Source: JABGQS01 sp963666505 (lineage in GTDB: Bacteria; Bacillota; Clostridia; Christensenellales; SZUA-584). From it: DNA of 64,000 bases. A program made the position numbers and the translations under genes. The notes below the pieces were generated by a model. The model worked only from the letters and a program-made list of their open reading frames with translations, was not told where the DNA came from and searched no databases. Shown here one piece after another: positions 15,754 through 25,091 of this stretch. Within the stretch, counting starts at the first letter, position 1. Every line of letters starts with the position of its first letter. Location: positions 248,001 to 312,000 of the forward strand of contig CAXXXL010000003.1 in NCBI GenBank assembly GCA_963666505.2, read 5' to 3'.

Positions 15754-17199
15754 ATGCAGGACCAAACCGAGAAACCCAATGTACTTTTGATATGCGTAGA
15801 CCACTGGCCGGGACATCTGTTGGGAGCAGCGGGAAGCGAAGAGATATTCACGCCGACGCTCGACCAGCTCATTGACAACGGGATACATTTCCGGCAGGCA
15901 TATTCAACAACGCCGACTTGCATACCGGCAAGACGGGCTCTTATGACGGGAATGAAATCTAAAAGCCACGGCGACCGCATATTCAACGAAACGCTGCCCA
16001 TGCCGGAAGGCGTGACTACAATGGCAGGCGCTTTCGATAAAGCGGGATATCAGACAAGCTGTGTTGGCAAGCTGCACGTTTATCCTCAGCGTGACCGCAT
16101 AGGCTTTGGAGATGCTCTTATTTGCGAAGAAGGGCGGCATCACCTGGGGCTCGTAAAAGACGACTATGAGATGTATCTTACAGACAAAGGCAAATGCGGT
16201 CAGGAGCTGACGCACGGCATGGGAGTCAACCAGTGGAACGTGAGACCCTGGCATCTTGACGAAGAGCTGCACACGACTTACTGGACGGCAAAAAACACTT
16301 GCAGGAATATACAGCGCAGAAACCCTCATAAACCTTCGTTCTGGTACTGCTCTTTTGTAGCGCCGCATCCGCCTATTACTCCACCGCAGTGCTATCTTGA
16401 TATGTATGACGATGTGGATGTGCCGGAACCGGTCATCGGCGAGTGGGCGCAGGACTTTGACAAGCTGCCGTATGCGCTTAAAGTGCAGCAGAAGGCATAC
16501 CGCATACCGACGGGACCCAATGCAAAGGTGATGGCAAAGAAGGGTTTTAATGCGCAGTGTACATATATAGACCACCAGATACGACTTTTGATAGGCACGC
16601 TTACCGAAGAGAAACTTATTGATAACACCATCATAATGCTGGTGTGCGACCACGGCGATATGCTGGGCGATCATAACCAGTACGCTAAGAAGAAAATGTA
16701 TGAAACGGCTATGAAGATACCTATGTTCTTAACACTTCCGGCGCACATGAAAAAGACGGGAATAAAGAACGACGAGCTTGTTTGCCTGCGTGATGTTATG
16801 CCGACGCTGCTTAACCTGTGTGACATTGAGGTGCCGGAAACGGTGGAAGGTATAGACCTGCTGTCCGGCGAAAAACGAGACTACTTATACGGTGAGCACG
16901 ACGAAGGCGAAAAAGCAACACGCATGATAAGAAAGGGTGACTACAAGCTTATATACTATTCCTGCGGGAACAGGTTCCAACTGTTTAACGTCAAGGAAGA
17001 CCAAAGGGAATGCCATGACCTTTACGACCAGCCGCAGTACGATGATATGGTGCGCGATATGAAGAAGCTGATGGTAGACGAGATGTACGGAAACGACGAA
17101 GAGTTCATAGAAAACGGAGAGCTGGTCGGCATACCGGACAGGGAGTATGAGTTCGTGCCGAGCAACAGCCTTAGTGCACAGAGGGGCTGGCGGCTTTGA
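15754..17199 (+). CDS. Sulfatase (type I, Cys-type)
   Basis: 481 residues from the ATG at 15754 with GGAGGTG upstream; the longer frame to 15649 overlaps the promoter. Type I sulfatases hydrolyse sulfate esters using formylglycine. The maturation motif CIPAR lies in TTPTCIPARRALMTG, with metal-binding residues in LLICVDHWPGH and LVCDHGDMLGDHNQYAKKKM. No signal peptide is seen, so it is probably cytoplasmic. The maturase gene overlaps its stop codon, which supports a Cys-type enzyme activated without oxygen. The substrate is unknown; choline-sulfatase-like and glycan sulfatases are both possible. Confidence 0.92.
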   Translation: MQDQTEKPNVLLICVDHWPGHLLGAAGSEEIFTPTLDQLIDNGIHFRQAYSTTPTCIPARRALMTGMKSKSHGDRIFNETLPMPEGVTTMAGAFDKAGYQTSCVGKLHVYPQRDRIGFGDALICEEGRHHLGLVKDDYEMYLTDKGKCGQELTHGMGVNQWNVRPWHLDEELHTTYWTAKNTCRNIQRRNPHKPSFWYCSFVAPHPPITPPQCYLDMYDDVDVPEPVIGEWAQDFDKLPYALKVQQKAYRIPTGPNAKVMAKKGFNAQCTYIDHQIRLLIGTLTEEKLIDNTIIMLVCDHGDMLGDHNQYAKKKMYETAMKIPMFLTLPAHMKKTGIKNDELVCLRDVMPTLLNLCDIEVPETVEGIDLLSGEKRDYLYGEHDEGEKATRMIRKGDYKLIYYSCGNRFQLFNVKEDQRECHDLYDQPQYDDMVRDMKKLMVDEMYGNDEEFIENGELVGIPDREYEFVPSNSLSAQRGWRL

Positions 17200-18272
17200 A
17201 CATACTCATCAAGCCTGCATCCAGCCTTTGCAACTTAAGATGCGAATACTGCTTTTACCACGACGAGGCGCAAAAGCGGCAGACGCAGAGCTTCGGCATG
17301 ATGAGCATAAGCACGTTGGAGAACATTGTCAGTAAAGCTTTGGCTGCGGCGAAAAGCAATTGCACATTTGGGTTTCAGGGAGGTGAGCCGACGCTTGCAG
17401 GGATTGGTTTCTTCAGAGAACTAATAAGGCTGCAGGAAAAACATAACTCAAGAGGACTTAAGATAAACAACGCTCTGCAGACGAACGGTACGCTTATCGA
17501 TGACGAGTGGGCGCAGTTCTTTGCGGACAACGGATTTTTGGTTGGGCTGTCGCTGGACGGAAACCGGGAAACTCACGACTGCTACCGTAAAGATGCACAG
17601 GGCGGCGGAACTTTCAAAACAGTCAGGCGGGCTGCGAAGATACTCGAGAAACACAAGGTGCAGTTTAATGTGCTTTGCGTGGTTACAGGGCTATCGGCAA
17701 AAAATGCAAAGAGTCTGTACCGATTCTTTATGCACAATGGCTTTGAGTATCAGCAGTATATACCATGTATGGATCCGCTGGGGCAGACTGCTCTAGAATA
17801 TTCGCTGAGCACAGAAGAATATGCTGTGTTTTTAAAGGACATGTTCGATGTGTGGTATGATGACAGGAAAAAGGACGTTTTCGTATACAACAGATATTTT
17901 GAGAACCTTGCAGGAATCATAAAGGGAGTGCCGCCTGAGAGCTGTGATATGACGGGGCACTGTTCTGTGCAGTATGCAGTGGAAGCGGACGGCGGGGTAT
18001 ACCCGTGTGACTTCTATATGCTGGACGGCTATTGTCTGGGGAATATAAACACGGACAGCTTCGAGGATATCGACAGGCAGAGAGAAGATATCCGCTTTAT
18101 CGAAGAGTCGGTGAATCTTCCCGATGAGTGCAAAGGATGCAAGTGGCTTACGCTGTGCAGAAACGGCTGCAAGCGTTACAGAAACAGCGAAGGAAAAAGC
18201 ATATTCTGCGAAGCGTACAAAGAATTTTTTGAATATGCTACGCAGCGGCTGGCGAAGCTGGTGAAGTATTGA
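17196..18272 (+). CDS. Anaerobic sulfatase-maturating radical SAM enzyme
   Basis: 358 residues starting at a TTG that overlaps the sulfatase stop (TTGA). The radical SAM cluster motif is CNLRCEYCFY (CxxxCxxC). A C-terminal SPASM region supplies more cysteines (GHCSVQYAVEADGGVYPCD, then DECKGCKWLTLCRNGC). Such enzymes oxidise the sulfatase active-site cysteine to formylglycine without oxygen. The adjacent CIPAR sulfatase is the obvious client. Length and domain order fit anSME. Confidence 0.93.
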   Translation: MNILIKPASSLCNLRCEYCFYHDEAQKRQTQSFGMMSISTLENIVSKALAAAKSNCTFGFQGGEPTLAGIGFFRELIRLQEKHNSRGLKINNALQTNGTLIDDEWAQFFADNGFLVGLSLDGNRETHDCYRKDAQGGGTFKTVRRAAKILEKHKVQFNVLCVVTGLSAKNAKSLYRFFMHNGFEYQQYIPCMDPLGQTALEYSLSTEEYAVFLKDMFDVWYDDRKKDVFVYNRYFENLAGIIKGVPPESCDMTGHCSVQYAVEADGGVYPCDFYMLDGYCLGNINTDSFEDIDRQREDIRFIEESVNLPDECKGCKWLTLCRNGCKRYRNSEGKSIFCEAYKEFFEYATQRLAKLVKY

Positions 18273-18477
18273 TAAGGGAATTGCCAAATAATTGTTTTGT
18301 TGTTATAATAATATTTAGTAGCAAAGGCGCTTTTATAGGCGTCTTTAATATTATACGGCATGCTATGAAAAATAAATTGAGGATATGCAAAGAAATTTTC
18401 ATAGAAGGCTTTTTTGTTGTTTTAAATGATAAAGCTTTTATGCTATAATAAACTAGAATTTTTATGGGGGTAAGTGT

Positions 18478-18906
18478 ATGCAGAGAGTTCTGCTTACCAT
18501 AAAGGGTACAAACATAGAAAACGACGAAACTGAGCTTGTTGAATTCGTAACGGAGGGCAGGCTGCAGCTTAACCCGGGAGGGTATCTCTTGGAGTACGAC
18601 GAAACTGAGCTTACCGGCGAAGAGGGTGTGACGACTAAGGTTCTGATGGAGGACGGCAGTGTTACGCTTTCAAGGAACGGTGAGATAGACACGCATATGG
18701 TTTTCAAGGAGAACCAGGTGTTTGAGAGCAACGTTTCGACGCCGTTCGGTATGGTTCATATGAATATATTTGCGCATCATGTTACGAGCATATTAAACGG
18801 CAGCAGCGGTTCACTAAACCTTGAGTATGAAGTCAGCACACATGACATGAGCACGACAAACAAGCTGAATCTGTCTTTTAGAAAAGTTGATGATTACGTT
18901 AATTAG
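18478..18906 (+). CDS. DUF1934 (YwiB-like) protein
   Basis: 142 residues beginning QRVLLTIKGTNI, with LMEDGSVTLSRNGEIDTHMV and STPFGMVHMNIFAHHV, as in the DUF1934 family of small calycin-like barrel proteins. A TATAAT at 18444-18449 and a GGGGGTAAG site precede the start. Function is unknown. It leads into the metallo-hydrolase gene after 27 bases. Confidence 0.88.
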   Translation: MQRVLLTIKGTNIENDETELVEFVTEGRLQLNPGGYLLEYDETELTGEEGVTTKVLMEDGSVTLSRNGEIDTHMVFKENQVFESNVSTPFGMVHMNIFAHHVTSILNGSSGSLNLEYEVSTHDMSTTNKLNLSFRKVDDYVN

Positions 18907-18933
18907 TATATAATTAGGATTGGAGTGAAAATT

Positions 18934-19581
18934 ATGATAATTGATTGGCTTGGACACTCATGCTTCAAAGTTACGCTAAAAACCGGAGAGGTCATAGTAT
19001 TCGACCCTTTTGATGAGACGGTAGGTTATCCGCAACAGGAGATAGAGGCGGATATCGTTGTGATAAGCCACCATCATTTTGACCATGACGATTTAAGCAA
19101 GATAACAGGCGATTATAAGGTTGTCGATACGCAAGGCGTTCATAAATTCGGAGAGATAACAATAGAGTGCATCAAAACATGGCACGACCACAATGAAGGC
19201 AAAGACAGGGGTGCGAATCTTGTCAGCGTGCTGTCTGTGCGCGGGCTGCGGCTATGCCATATGGGAGACATCGGTCAGGTTCCGTCTGACGATGTGCTTG
19301 AAAGAATCAAGGGCGTAGAGATACTGATGATACCCGTTGGAGGAAACTATACTACGGATGCCGGGGAAGCGCTCAAAATTTGCGATATCGTCGAGCCAAA
19401 TATAATAATCCCTATGCATTTCAAGACGCCGCAGACAGACATGGATATTGCTCCGCTGCACGATTTCCTTGAGGAAGTACATGGTATATATGACGTTTCC
19501 CACCACGGGAAATGTTATTTAAAAATTGATAAAGCGACGCTCAAAAAACGTACAAGAGTAGTCGTTATGGAATGTATATAA
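18934..19581 (+). CDS. Metallo-beta-lactamase-fold hydrolase (UlaG/UPF0173-like)
   Basis: 215 residues from the ATG at 18934, with GGAG 8 bases upstream; a GTG at 18925 is the alternative. Metal ligands are visible in HHHFDHDD, and further candidates in TWHDHNEG, CHMGDIGQ and IPMHFKT. The fold is that of the UPF0173/L-ascorbate-6-phosphate lactonase-like group. The substrate is unknown. It precedes pyrG by 28 bases. Confidence 0.9.
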   Translation: MIIDWLGHSCFKVTLKTGEVIVFDPFDETVGYPQQEIEADIVVISHHHFDHDDLSKITGDYKVVDTQGVHKFGEITIECIKTWHDHNEGKDRGANLVSVLSVRGLRLCHMGDIGQVPSDDVLERIKGVEILMIPVGGNYTTDAGEALKICDIVEPNIIIPMHFKTPQTDMDIAPLHDFLEEVHGIYDVSHHGKCYLKIDKATLKKRTRVVVMECI

Positions 19582-19609
19582 ATAAAATCATATTACTTGG
19601 GAGGTAATA

Positions 19610-21229
19610 ATGGCAACCAAATTTATCTTCGTCACAGGAGGTGTAGTATCATCACTGGGCAAGGGGATCACGGCGGCGTCACTGGGGCTGTTGCTAAAAT
19701 CAAGGGGGCTCAAAGTCTCTTTGCAAAAGTGTGACCCCTACATCAACATTGACCCCGGAACTATGAGTCCGCTGCAGCACGGTGAGGTGTTTGTAACGGA
19801 CGACGGAGCAGAGACTGATCTTGATATCGGACATTATGAAAGGTTTACGGACGAGAACTCTTTTGCAGACTCGAACGTAACGACGGGAAAGGTATACTGG
19901 ACGGTAATTACTAAGGAGAGGCGTGGGGACTACCTTGGAGGAACGGTACAGGTTATACCGCATATAACTGACGAGATAAAGAGAAGGATATACAGCGTTG
20001 CCAGCAAAGACGCACCTGACATTGTAATAACGGAGATCGGCGGTACGGTTGGTGATATTGAATCACAGCCGTTTTTAGAAACCATAAGGCAGATAAAGTG
20101 GGAAGTCGGCGAAGAGAACTGTATGTATCTGCACGTGACGCTCGTGCCATATCTTAAAAAGGTAGGCGAGCTTAAAACAAAGCCGACGCAGCACAGCGTT
20201 AAAGAGCTGCGTACCATCGGTATTGAGCCGGATATAATCGTATGCCGCACAGAGATGGAGCTTTCCGACGACATCAAACGCAAAATAGGGCTTTTCTGTA
20301 ATGTGAGCCCGAAACGTGTCGTGCAGAATCTTGATGCAGAAACGCTCTATGAAGTGCCGATGCTGCTTAGAAAAGAGGGCCTTGACACGCTGGTATGCGA
20401 GAGGCTCAGCCTTACTAACAAGCCTTCGAAGATACCTGATTGGGAGAAGATAGTAAAGATACAAAAGAGTGAAAAAAGCTCTATAAAGATAGCGATAGTC
20501 GGCAAGTATATCGATTTGCATGATGCTTATCTTTCGATAGCGGAGTCGCTGACACATGCGGGCATCGCCAACAACGTAGATGTTGATATAATGTGGATAG
20601 ATTCGGTCGTGTTTGAAGAGGGCGACGATGCGGCTGCTATACTCAAAGATGCGGACGGAGTTATCGTGCCGGGCGGTTTTGGAGAGCGCGGCATAGAAGG
20701 CAAGATAAAAGCGATAACCTATTGCAGGGAAAACAAGGTGCCATACCTTGGAATATGCCTTGGTATGCAGCTTGCCATAATCGAGTTTGCACGCAATGTG
20801 CTGGGGCACAGGGAAGCGAGCTCTACCGAGCACTGCTCTGACACGGCGTATCCGGTTATAGACCTTATGCCGGAGCAGAAGAACATCACCGATATGGGCG
20901 GCACGATGAGGCTGGGCAGCTATAAATGCCATCTTGAAAAAGGAACGCTTGCATACAAAGCGTATGGCAAGCAGGACATCGAAGAGCGGCACAGACACAG
21001 ATATGAAGTGAACAATATATATTTGGAAGAGCTGACCGGAGCCGGAATGAGGGTGGCCGGAGTCAACCCGGAACTTGGGCTTGTTGAGATAATGGAGCTA
21101 ACGGATCATCCGTGGTTTGTGGGAGTTCAGTTCCATCCTGAATTAAAATCGAGACCGATACGTTCTCACCCGCTGTTCAGAGAGCTGGTAGCAGCTGCTA
21201 AAAAAGGAGCTAAGGAAAAAAGAGGATGA
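19610..21229 (+). CDS. pyrG: CTP synthase
   Basis: 539 residues, the family length. The synthetase domain begins KFIFVTGGVVSSLGKGITAA (ATP-binding P-loop). The C-terminal glutamine amidotransferase carries the nucleophile Cys in YLGICLGMQLA and the His/Glu pair in FHPELKSRP. It converts UTP to CTP with glutamine as nitrogen donor. GGGAGG lies 8 bases before the ATG. The stop overlaps the glnS start by four bases (ATGA). Confidence 0.98.
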   Translation: MATKFIFVTGGVVSSLGKGITAASLGLLLKSRGLKVSLQKCDPYINIDPGTMSPLQHGEVFVTDDGAETDLDIGHYERFTDENSFADSNVTTGKVYWTVITKERRGDYLGGTVQVIPHITDEIKRRIYSVASKDAPDIVITEIGGTVGDIESQPFLETIRQIKWEVGEENCMYLHVTLVPYLKKVGELKTKPTQHSVKELRTIGIEPDIIVCRTEMELSDDIKRKIGLFCNVSPKRVVQNLDAETLYEVPMLLRKEGLDTLVCERLSLTNKPSKIPDWEKIVKIQKSEKSSIKIAIVGKYIDLHDAYLSIAESLTHAGIANNVDVDIMWIDSVVFEEGDDAAAILKDADGVIVPGGFGERGIEGKIKAITYCRENKVPYLGICLGMQLAIIEFARNVLGHREASSTEHCSDTAYPVIDLMPEQKNITDMGGTMRLGSYKCHLEKGTLAYKAYGKQDIEERHRHRYEVNNIYLEELTGAGMRVAGVNPELGLVEIMELTDHPWFVGVQFHPELKSRPIRSHPLFRELVAAAKKGAKEKRG

Positions 21230-22860
21230 GTGAAATACAGAGCAGGAATTTCATTGAAGAAATCATAGAGAACGATTTGGAGTCGGGCAGGGAAGACCAT
21301 GTACATACAAGGTTTCCGCCCGAACCGAATGGTTATCTTCATATCGGGCATTCTAAGGCCATATGGATAAACTATGGTATGGCAAAAAAGTATAAAGGTG
21401 AGTTTAACCTGCGGTTTGATGACACCAACCCAATGAAGGAAGACGACGAATATATCAGAAGCATACAAAAGGACATAGAGTGGATGGGATGCAGCCCGGA
21501 CAGGGTGCTTTTTGCTTCTGATTATTTCGACTATATGTTTGAGTGTGCACTGCTGCTTATTGACAAGGGGCTTGCTTACGTGTGCGAGCTTGATGCAGAG
21601 CAGATGAGGGAGTATAGAGGAACTTTGACTCAGCCGGGCAAGGAAAGCCCGTATCGTAACCGGAGCTTAGAAGAAAACAAAAAACTTTTCCTTGAGATGA
21701 GAGACGGAAAGTATGCTGACGGCGAAAAGACGCTGAGAGCAAAGATAGATATGGCCAGCCCGAACCTTAACATGCGTGATCCTATAATTTACCGCATAAT
21801 GCATGAGACTCATTACAGGGCGGGAGATAAATGGTGCGTTTATCCTATGTATGATTTTGCGCATCCGCTGGGTGACGCTACTGAAAAAATCACTCACAGT
21901 TTGTGTTCTTTGGAGTTTGAAGACCACCGGCCGCTTTACGACTGGGTGGTGGATAACTGTGAATGTGACCCAAAACCACACCAGTATGAGTTTGCAAGGC
22001 TGAACCTTACGCGAACCATAATGAGTAAGCGTTATCTGAAAAGGCTTGTGGACGAAGGCGTTGTTTCCGGCTGGGACGACCCGAGGATGCCCACGCTTTC
22101 AGGGCTAAGGCGCCGGGGATATACTCCGGAGTCTATCAAGGACTTTTGCGAGCGGATAGGCGTAGCCAAGGCAAACAGTGAAGTTGACGTGCGGCTTTTA
22201 GAGCACTGTGTGCGTGAGCACCTGAACGCCGAAGCAGAGCGAAGGATGGCGGTGCTCGACCCTCTTAAAGTTACTATAAGCAACTATGAAGGAAGCGAGA
22301 TGCTTCAGAGCGAGAATATGCCCTTCGGTGACAACGTTACAAAAAGGCAGGTGTCGTTCTCGAACGAGATATACATTGAGAAAAGCGACTTTATGGAAGA
22401 GCCGCCGGGTAAGTTCTTCAGACTGTCGCCGAAACGTGAAGTGCGCCTTAAAAACGCATATATAATAAAGTATGAAGATTGCGTAAAGAATGAAAAAGGC
22501 GAAGTTATAGAAGTTATTTGCAGCCTTGACCCGGATTCGAAGAGCGGCGGGCCGACTGCCGGCAGGAAGGTGAAGGGAACACTGCACTGGGTGGATGCTA
22601 AAACCGCGCTGCCCTGCGAAGTGAGAGAATATGATTATCTGTTAAACGACGGCGAAGGCGACTTTATGGACAGGATGAACGAAAACTCTATGAGCGTTAT
22701 GAACTCGTTTATCGAGCGCAGCGCAAAGAAAGCACAGCCGGGAGAGAAATTCCAGTTCATGCGCAACGGTTATTTCGTAGTGGATGAGGATTCTGACGGA
22801 GAAAAGCTGGTGTTCAACAAGATAGTCAGCCTTAAAGACAGCTTTTCGAGAACGCTTTAA
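21226..22860 (+). CDS. glnS: Glutaminyl-tRNA synthetase
   Basis: 544 residues. Class I signatures are PEPNGYLHIGHSKA (HIGH) and IMSKRYL (the KMSKS equivalent); LRFDDTNPMKEDDEY is also typical. It charges tRNA-Gln directly. Many Firmicutes lack glnS and use GluRS with GatCAB amidation; here glnS occurs with a gltX 0.7 kb downstream. Overlap with pyrG implies coupled translation. Confidence 0.97.
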   Translation: MSEIQSRNFIEEIIENDLESGREDHVHTRFPPEPNGYLHIGHSKAIWINYGMAKKYKGEFNLRFDDTNPMKEDDEYIRSIQKDIEWMGCSPDRVLFASDYFDYMFECALLLIDKGLAYVCELDAEQMREYRGTLTQPGKESPYRNRSLEENKKLFLEMRDGKYADGEKTLRAKIDMASPNLNMRDPIIYRIMHETHYRAGDKWCVYPMYDFAHPLGDATEKITHSLCSLEFEDHRPLYDWVVDNCECDPKPHQYEFARLNLTRTIMSKRYLKRLVDEGVVSGWDDPRMPTLSGLRRRGYTPESIKDFCERIGVAKANSEVDVRLLEHCVREHLNAEAERRMAVLDPLKVTISNYEGSEMLQSENMPFGDNVTKRQVSFSNEIYIEKSDFMEEPPGKFFRLSPKREVRLKNAYIIKYEDCVKNEKGEVIEVICSLDPDSKSGGPTAGRKVKGTLHWVDAKTALPCEVREYDYLLNDGEGDFMDRMNENSMSVMNSFIERSAKKAQPGEKFQFMRNGYFVVDEDSDGEKLVFNKIVSLKDSFSRTL

Positions 22861-22878
22861 GCATAAGGAGCAGGCTAT

Positions 22879-23154
22879 TTGAGTATATTTGAACTAGGAT
22901 TTTTTGTGTTTATAGCGTGTGCGTGGCCGATATCAATTACCCGTATGCTAAGGAACAAAAGCACCAAAGGCAAGTCGGTGTTTTTTTCTTCCGTTATTGT
23001 TCTTGGGTATGCTTTCGGGATAGTACACAAGTGTCTTTACGACCTAGACTGGGTGATTACAGTATACATACTAGACTTCATATTGGTTGCAGCAGATACA
23101 GTGGTGTTCCTGTATATCAGGAACAAATACGAAAGGACGGCGAATGCAGTTTAG
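22879..23154 (+). CDS. Small PQ-loop/SemiSWEET-like membrane protein 1
   Basis: 91 residues with a TTG start (22879) and GGAG 8 bases upstream. Three hydrophobic segments are seen. CAWPISITRMLRNKSTKGKS resembles the PQ-loop pattern of SemiSWEET proteins, which form dimers. It overlaps the next gene by 11 bases, and the two proteins are paralogues. Transport of a sugar or amino acid is possible but unproven. Confidence 0.72.
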   Translation: MSIFELGFFVFIACAWPISITRMLRNKSTKGKSVFFSSVIVLGYAFGIVHKCLYDLDWVITVYILDFILVAADTVVFLYIRNKYERTANAV

Positions 23155-23416
23155 TATTTTTGAAGCGTTGATGCTGATTTGTTTCGGGATATCGTGGCCG
23201 TTTGCAATAGTTCGCTCGTACCGTGCACGTTCAGTTAAGGGCAAGAGCCTGGCGTTTTTGGTATTGCTGCTGCTGGCGTATACTTCGGGCATACTGCACA
23301 AGGTGCTCTTTAGGTTTGACATTGTCATAGCTTTGTATATATACAACTTTGTAATGGTGGCGGCAGATATAGCGCTGTATATAAGAAACAGCAAACTGGA
23401 CAAGCTTTCAGCTTGA
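23144..23416 (+). CDS. Small PQ-loop/SemiSWEET-like membrane protein 2
   Basis: 90 residues from the ATG at 23144, with AAAGGACGG upstream inside the previous gene. It shares with its neighbour the pattern WPFAIVRSYRARSVKGKS, the ILHKVLF segment and a final transmembrane helix. The overlapping pair could form a heterodimer. A small hairpin (AACAGGC, TGT, GCCTGTT) lies about 65 bases downstream. Confidence 0.72.
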   Translation: MQFSIFEALMLICFGISWPFAIVRSYRARSVKGKSLAFLVLLLLAYTSGILHKVLFRFDIVIALYIYNFVMVAADIALYIRNSKLDKLSA

Positions 23417-23479
23417 CGGAGACTCGGTGAGGATTGGGACTTAGAAAAACGGGGATTCCGCATTGAGCTTAAGTTAAAA

Positions 23480-23502
23480 GGAACAGGCTGTGCCTGTTTT
23501 AG
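23480..23502 (+). terminator. Weak terminator-like hairpin before gltX
   Basis: GGAACAGGC and GCCTGTTTT form a 7-bp stem with a three-base loop and four T residues. It also belongs to a set of CAGGC/GCCTG hairpins seen at 15140, 15236, 28979 and 55932. Confidence 0.45.
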
Positions 23503-23544
23503 CCGAAATAGATATGGTAAAAGATATAGGATAGGAAGGATTTC

Positions 23545-25002
23545 ATGAAACAGGTAAAAACAAGATTTGCACCCAGCCCAACGGGCTATCTTCACATTGG
23601 AGGCCTGAGAACGGCGCTTTACGCCTGGCTTTTTGCACGCAAAAACATGGGCGTGTTCGTACTGCGCATAGAGGACACCGACCAGAACAGAGAGGTGGAA
23701 GGCGCAAAAGAAGTAATCTTCTCTACTTTGCGGGACACGGGGCTATATTATGACGAAGGCCCGGATGTCGGCGGAGATTACGGCCCGTACATACAGAGCG
23801 AAAGAAAAGACATATACAAAAAGCATGCGGATATTTTAATAGAAAACGGAGCTGCATACAGATGCTTCTGCACCAAAGAGAGGCTTGCAGAGCAAAGAAA
23901 ACTAGCTGAGTCAAAGGGACAGACTTACACTTATGATAAACACTGTCTGCATCTTACAAAGGAGCAGATACAGCAAAAGCTGGATGCGGGCGAGCCGTAT
24001 GTAATAAGGCAGAATATACCGCAAGAGGGAGAGACTACGTACAGCGATGCAGTATTCGGAGACATAACCGTTCCCAACAGCGATCTTGATGACAACGTGC
24101 TTTTAAAGACGGATGGTATGCCGACGTATAACCTTGCCAATGTGGTGGATGATCATTTGATGGGGATAACGCACGTTATACGTGGGGTCGAGTACCTTTC
24201 TTCAACGCCGAAATATAATCATCTTTATCGTGCTTTCGGGTGGGAGATACCGCAGTATATACATATGCCAGTGGTAATGAAGGACAAGCAAAGAAAGCTT
24301 AGCAAACGCCACGGCGACGCTTCGTTTGACGATTTTATAAGCAAAGGCTATCTTAAAGAAGCGCTTCTCAATTACATTGCGCTACTAGGATGGAGCCCCG
24401 GGACAGACCAGGAGATATTCACGCTTGAAGAGCTTGTGGACGCTTTTAGCATTGATGGGCTTAGTAAATCCCCGGCTATATTTGACACGGACAAGCTAAA
24501 ATGGATGAATGCGCAGTATATCCGTGCGCTTTCGCAGGAAGATTTTATAAAGACAGCGATGCCGTATTTTAAAGAGTGCGGAGCAGATAAGTTTGACTTA
24601 GAGCTCATAACAAAGATAATCCAGCCAAGGCTTGAAGTTTTGGCGGAAATACCCGAAAAGCTTGATTTCTTAACGAAGATGCCCCCATTCGACAGTGAAA
24701 TGTATTTCCACAAACGCATGAAGACGGACGCACAAAAAGCGCTGCCTGTGCTAAAAGATGCGCAGGCGCTGCTGGAAGCCCAAGATGACTATTCGGAAGA
24801 GCCTCTAAAAGAAGCACTTATGGGGCTGGTGGAGCAGCTTGGTATAAAAAACGGTCAGCTTTTGTGGCCGCTGCGCATAGCCATAACCGGAACAAAAGTA
24901 ACACCAGGCGGCGCTGTGGAAGCGGCGTGCCTGCTTGGAAAGCAGGAAACCCTTGCAAGGCTGACGGGCAGCATAGATGCCTTGGAAAAAACGCAGCAGT
25001 AA
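23545..25002 (+). CDS. gltX: Glutamyl-tRNA synthetase
   Basis: 485 residues. Class I signatures are RFAPSPTGYLHIGGLRTALY and KLSKRHGDAS. It ligates glutamate to tRNA-Glu. With glnS upstream, this enzyme may be discriminating rather than also charging tRNA-Gln; the sequence alone does not settle that. AGGAAGG lies upstream of the ATG. It follows the PQ-loop pair after a 128-base gap with a weak hairpin. Confidence 0.97.
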   Translation: MKQVKTRFAPSPTGYLHIGGLRTALYAWLFARKNMGVFVLRIEDTDQNREVEGAKEVIFSTLRDTGLYYDEGPDVGGDYGPYIQSERKDIYKKHADILIENGAAYRCFCTKERLAEQRKLAESKGQTYTYDKHCLHLTKEQIQQKLDAGEPYVIRQNIPQEGETTYSDAVFGDITVPNSDLDDNVLLKTDGMPTYNLANVVDDHLMGITHVIRGVEYLSSTPKYNHLYRAFGWEIPQYIHMPVVMKDKQRKLSKRHGDASFDDFISKGYLKEALLNYIALLGWSPGTDQEIFTLEELVDAFSIDGLSKSPAIFDTDKLKWMNAQYIRALSQEDFIKTAMPYFKECGADKFDLELITKIIQPRLEVLAEIPEKLDFLTKMPPFDSEMYFHKRMKTDAQKALPVLKDAQALLEAQDDYSEEPLKEALMGLVEQLGIKNGQLLWPLRIAITGTKVTPGGAVEAACLLGKQETLARLTGSIDALEKTQQ

Positions 25003-25091
25003 AAAAGTTAAAGCATTTACAGATGTCAGACGTTTACTTAATAGAGACGTTGATATATACTGTACATTGACATTAAATTTTGAAGGTAATT

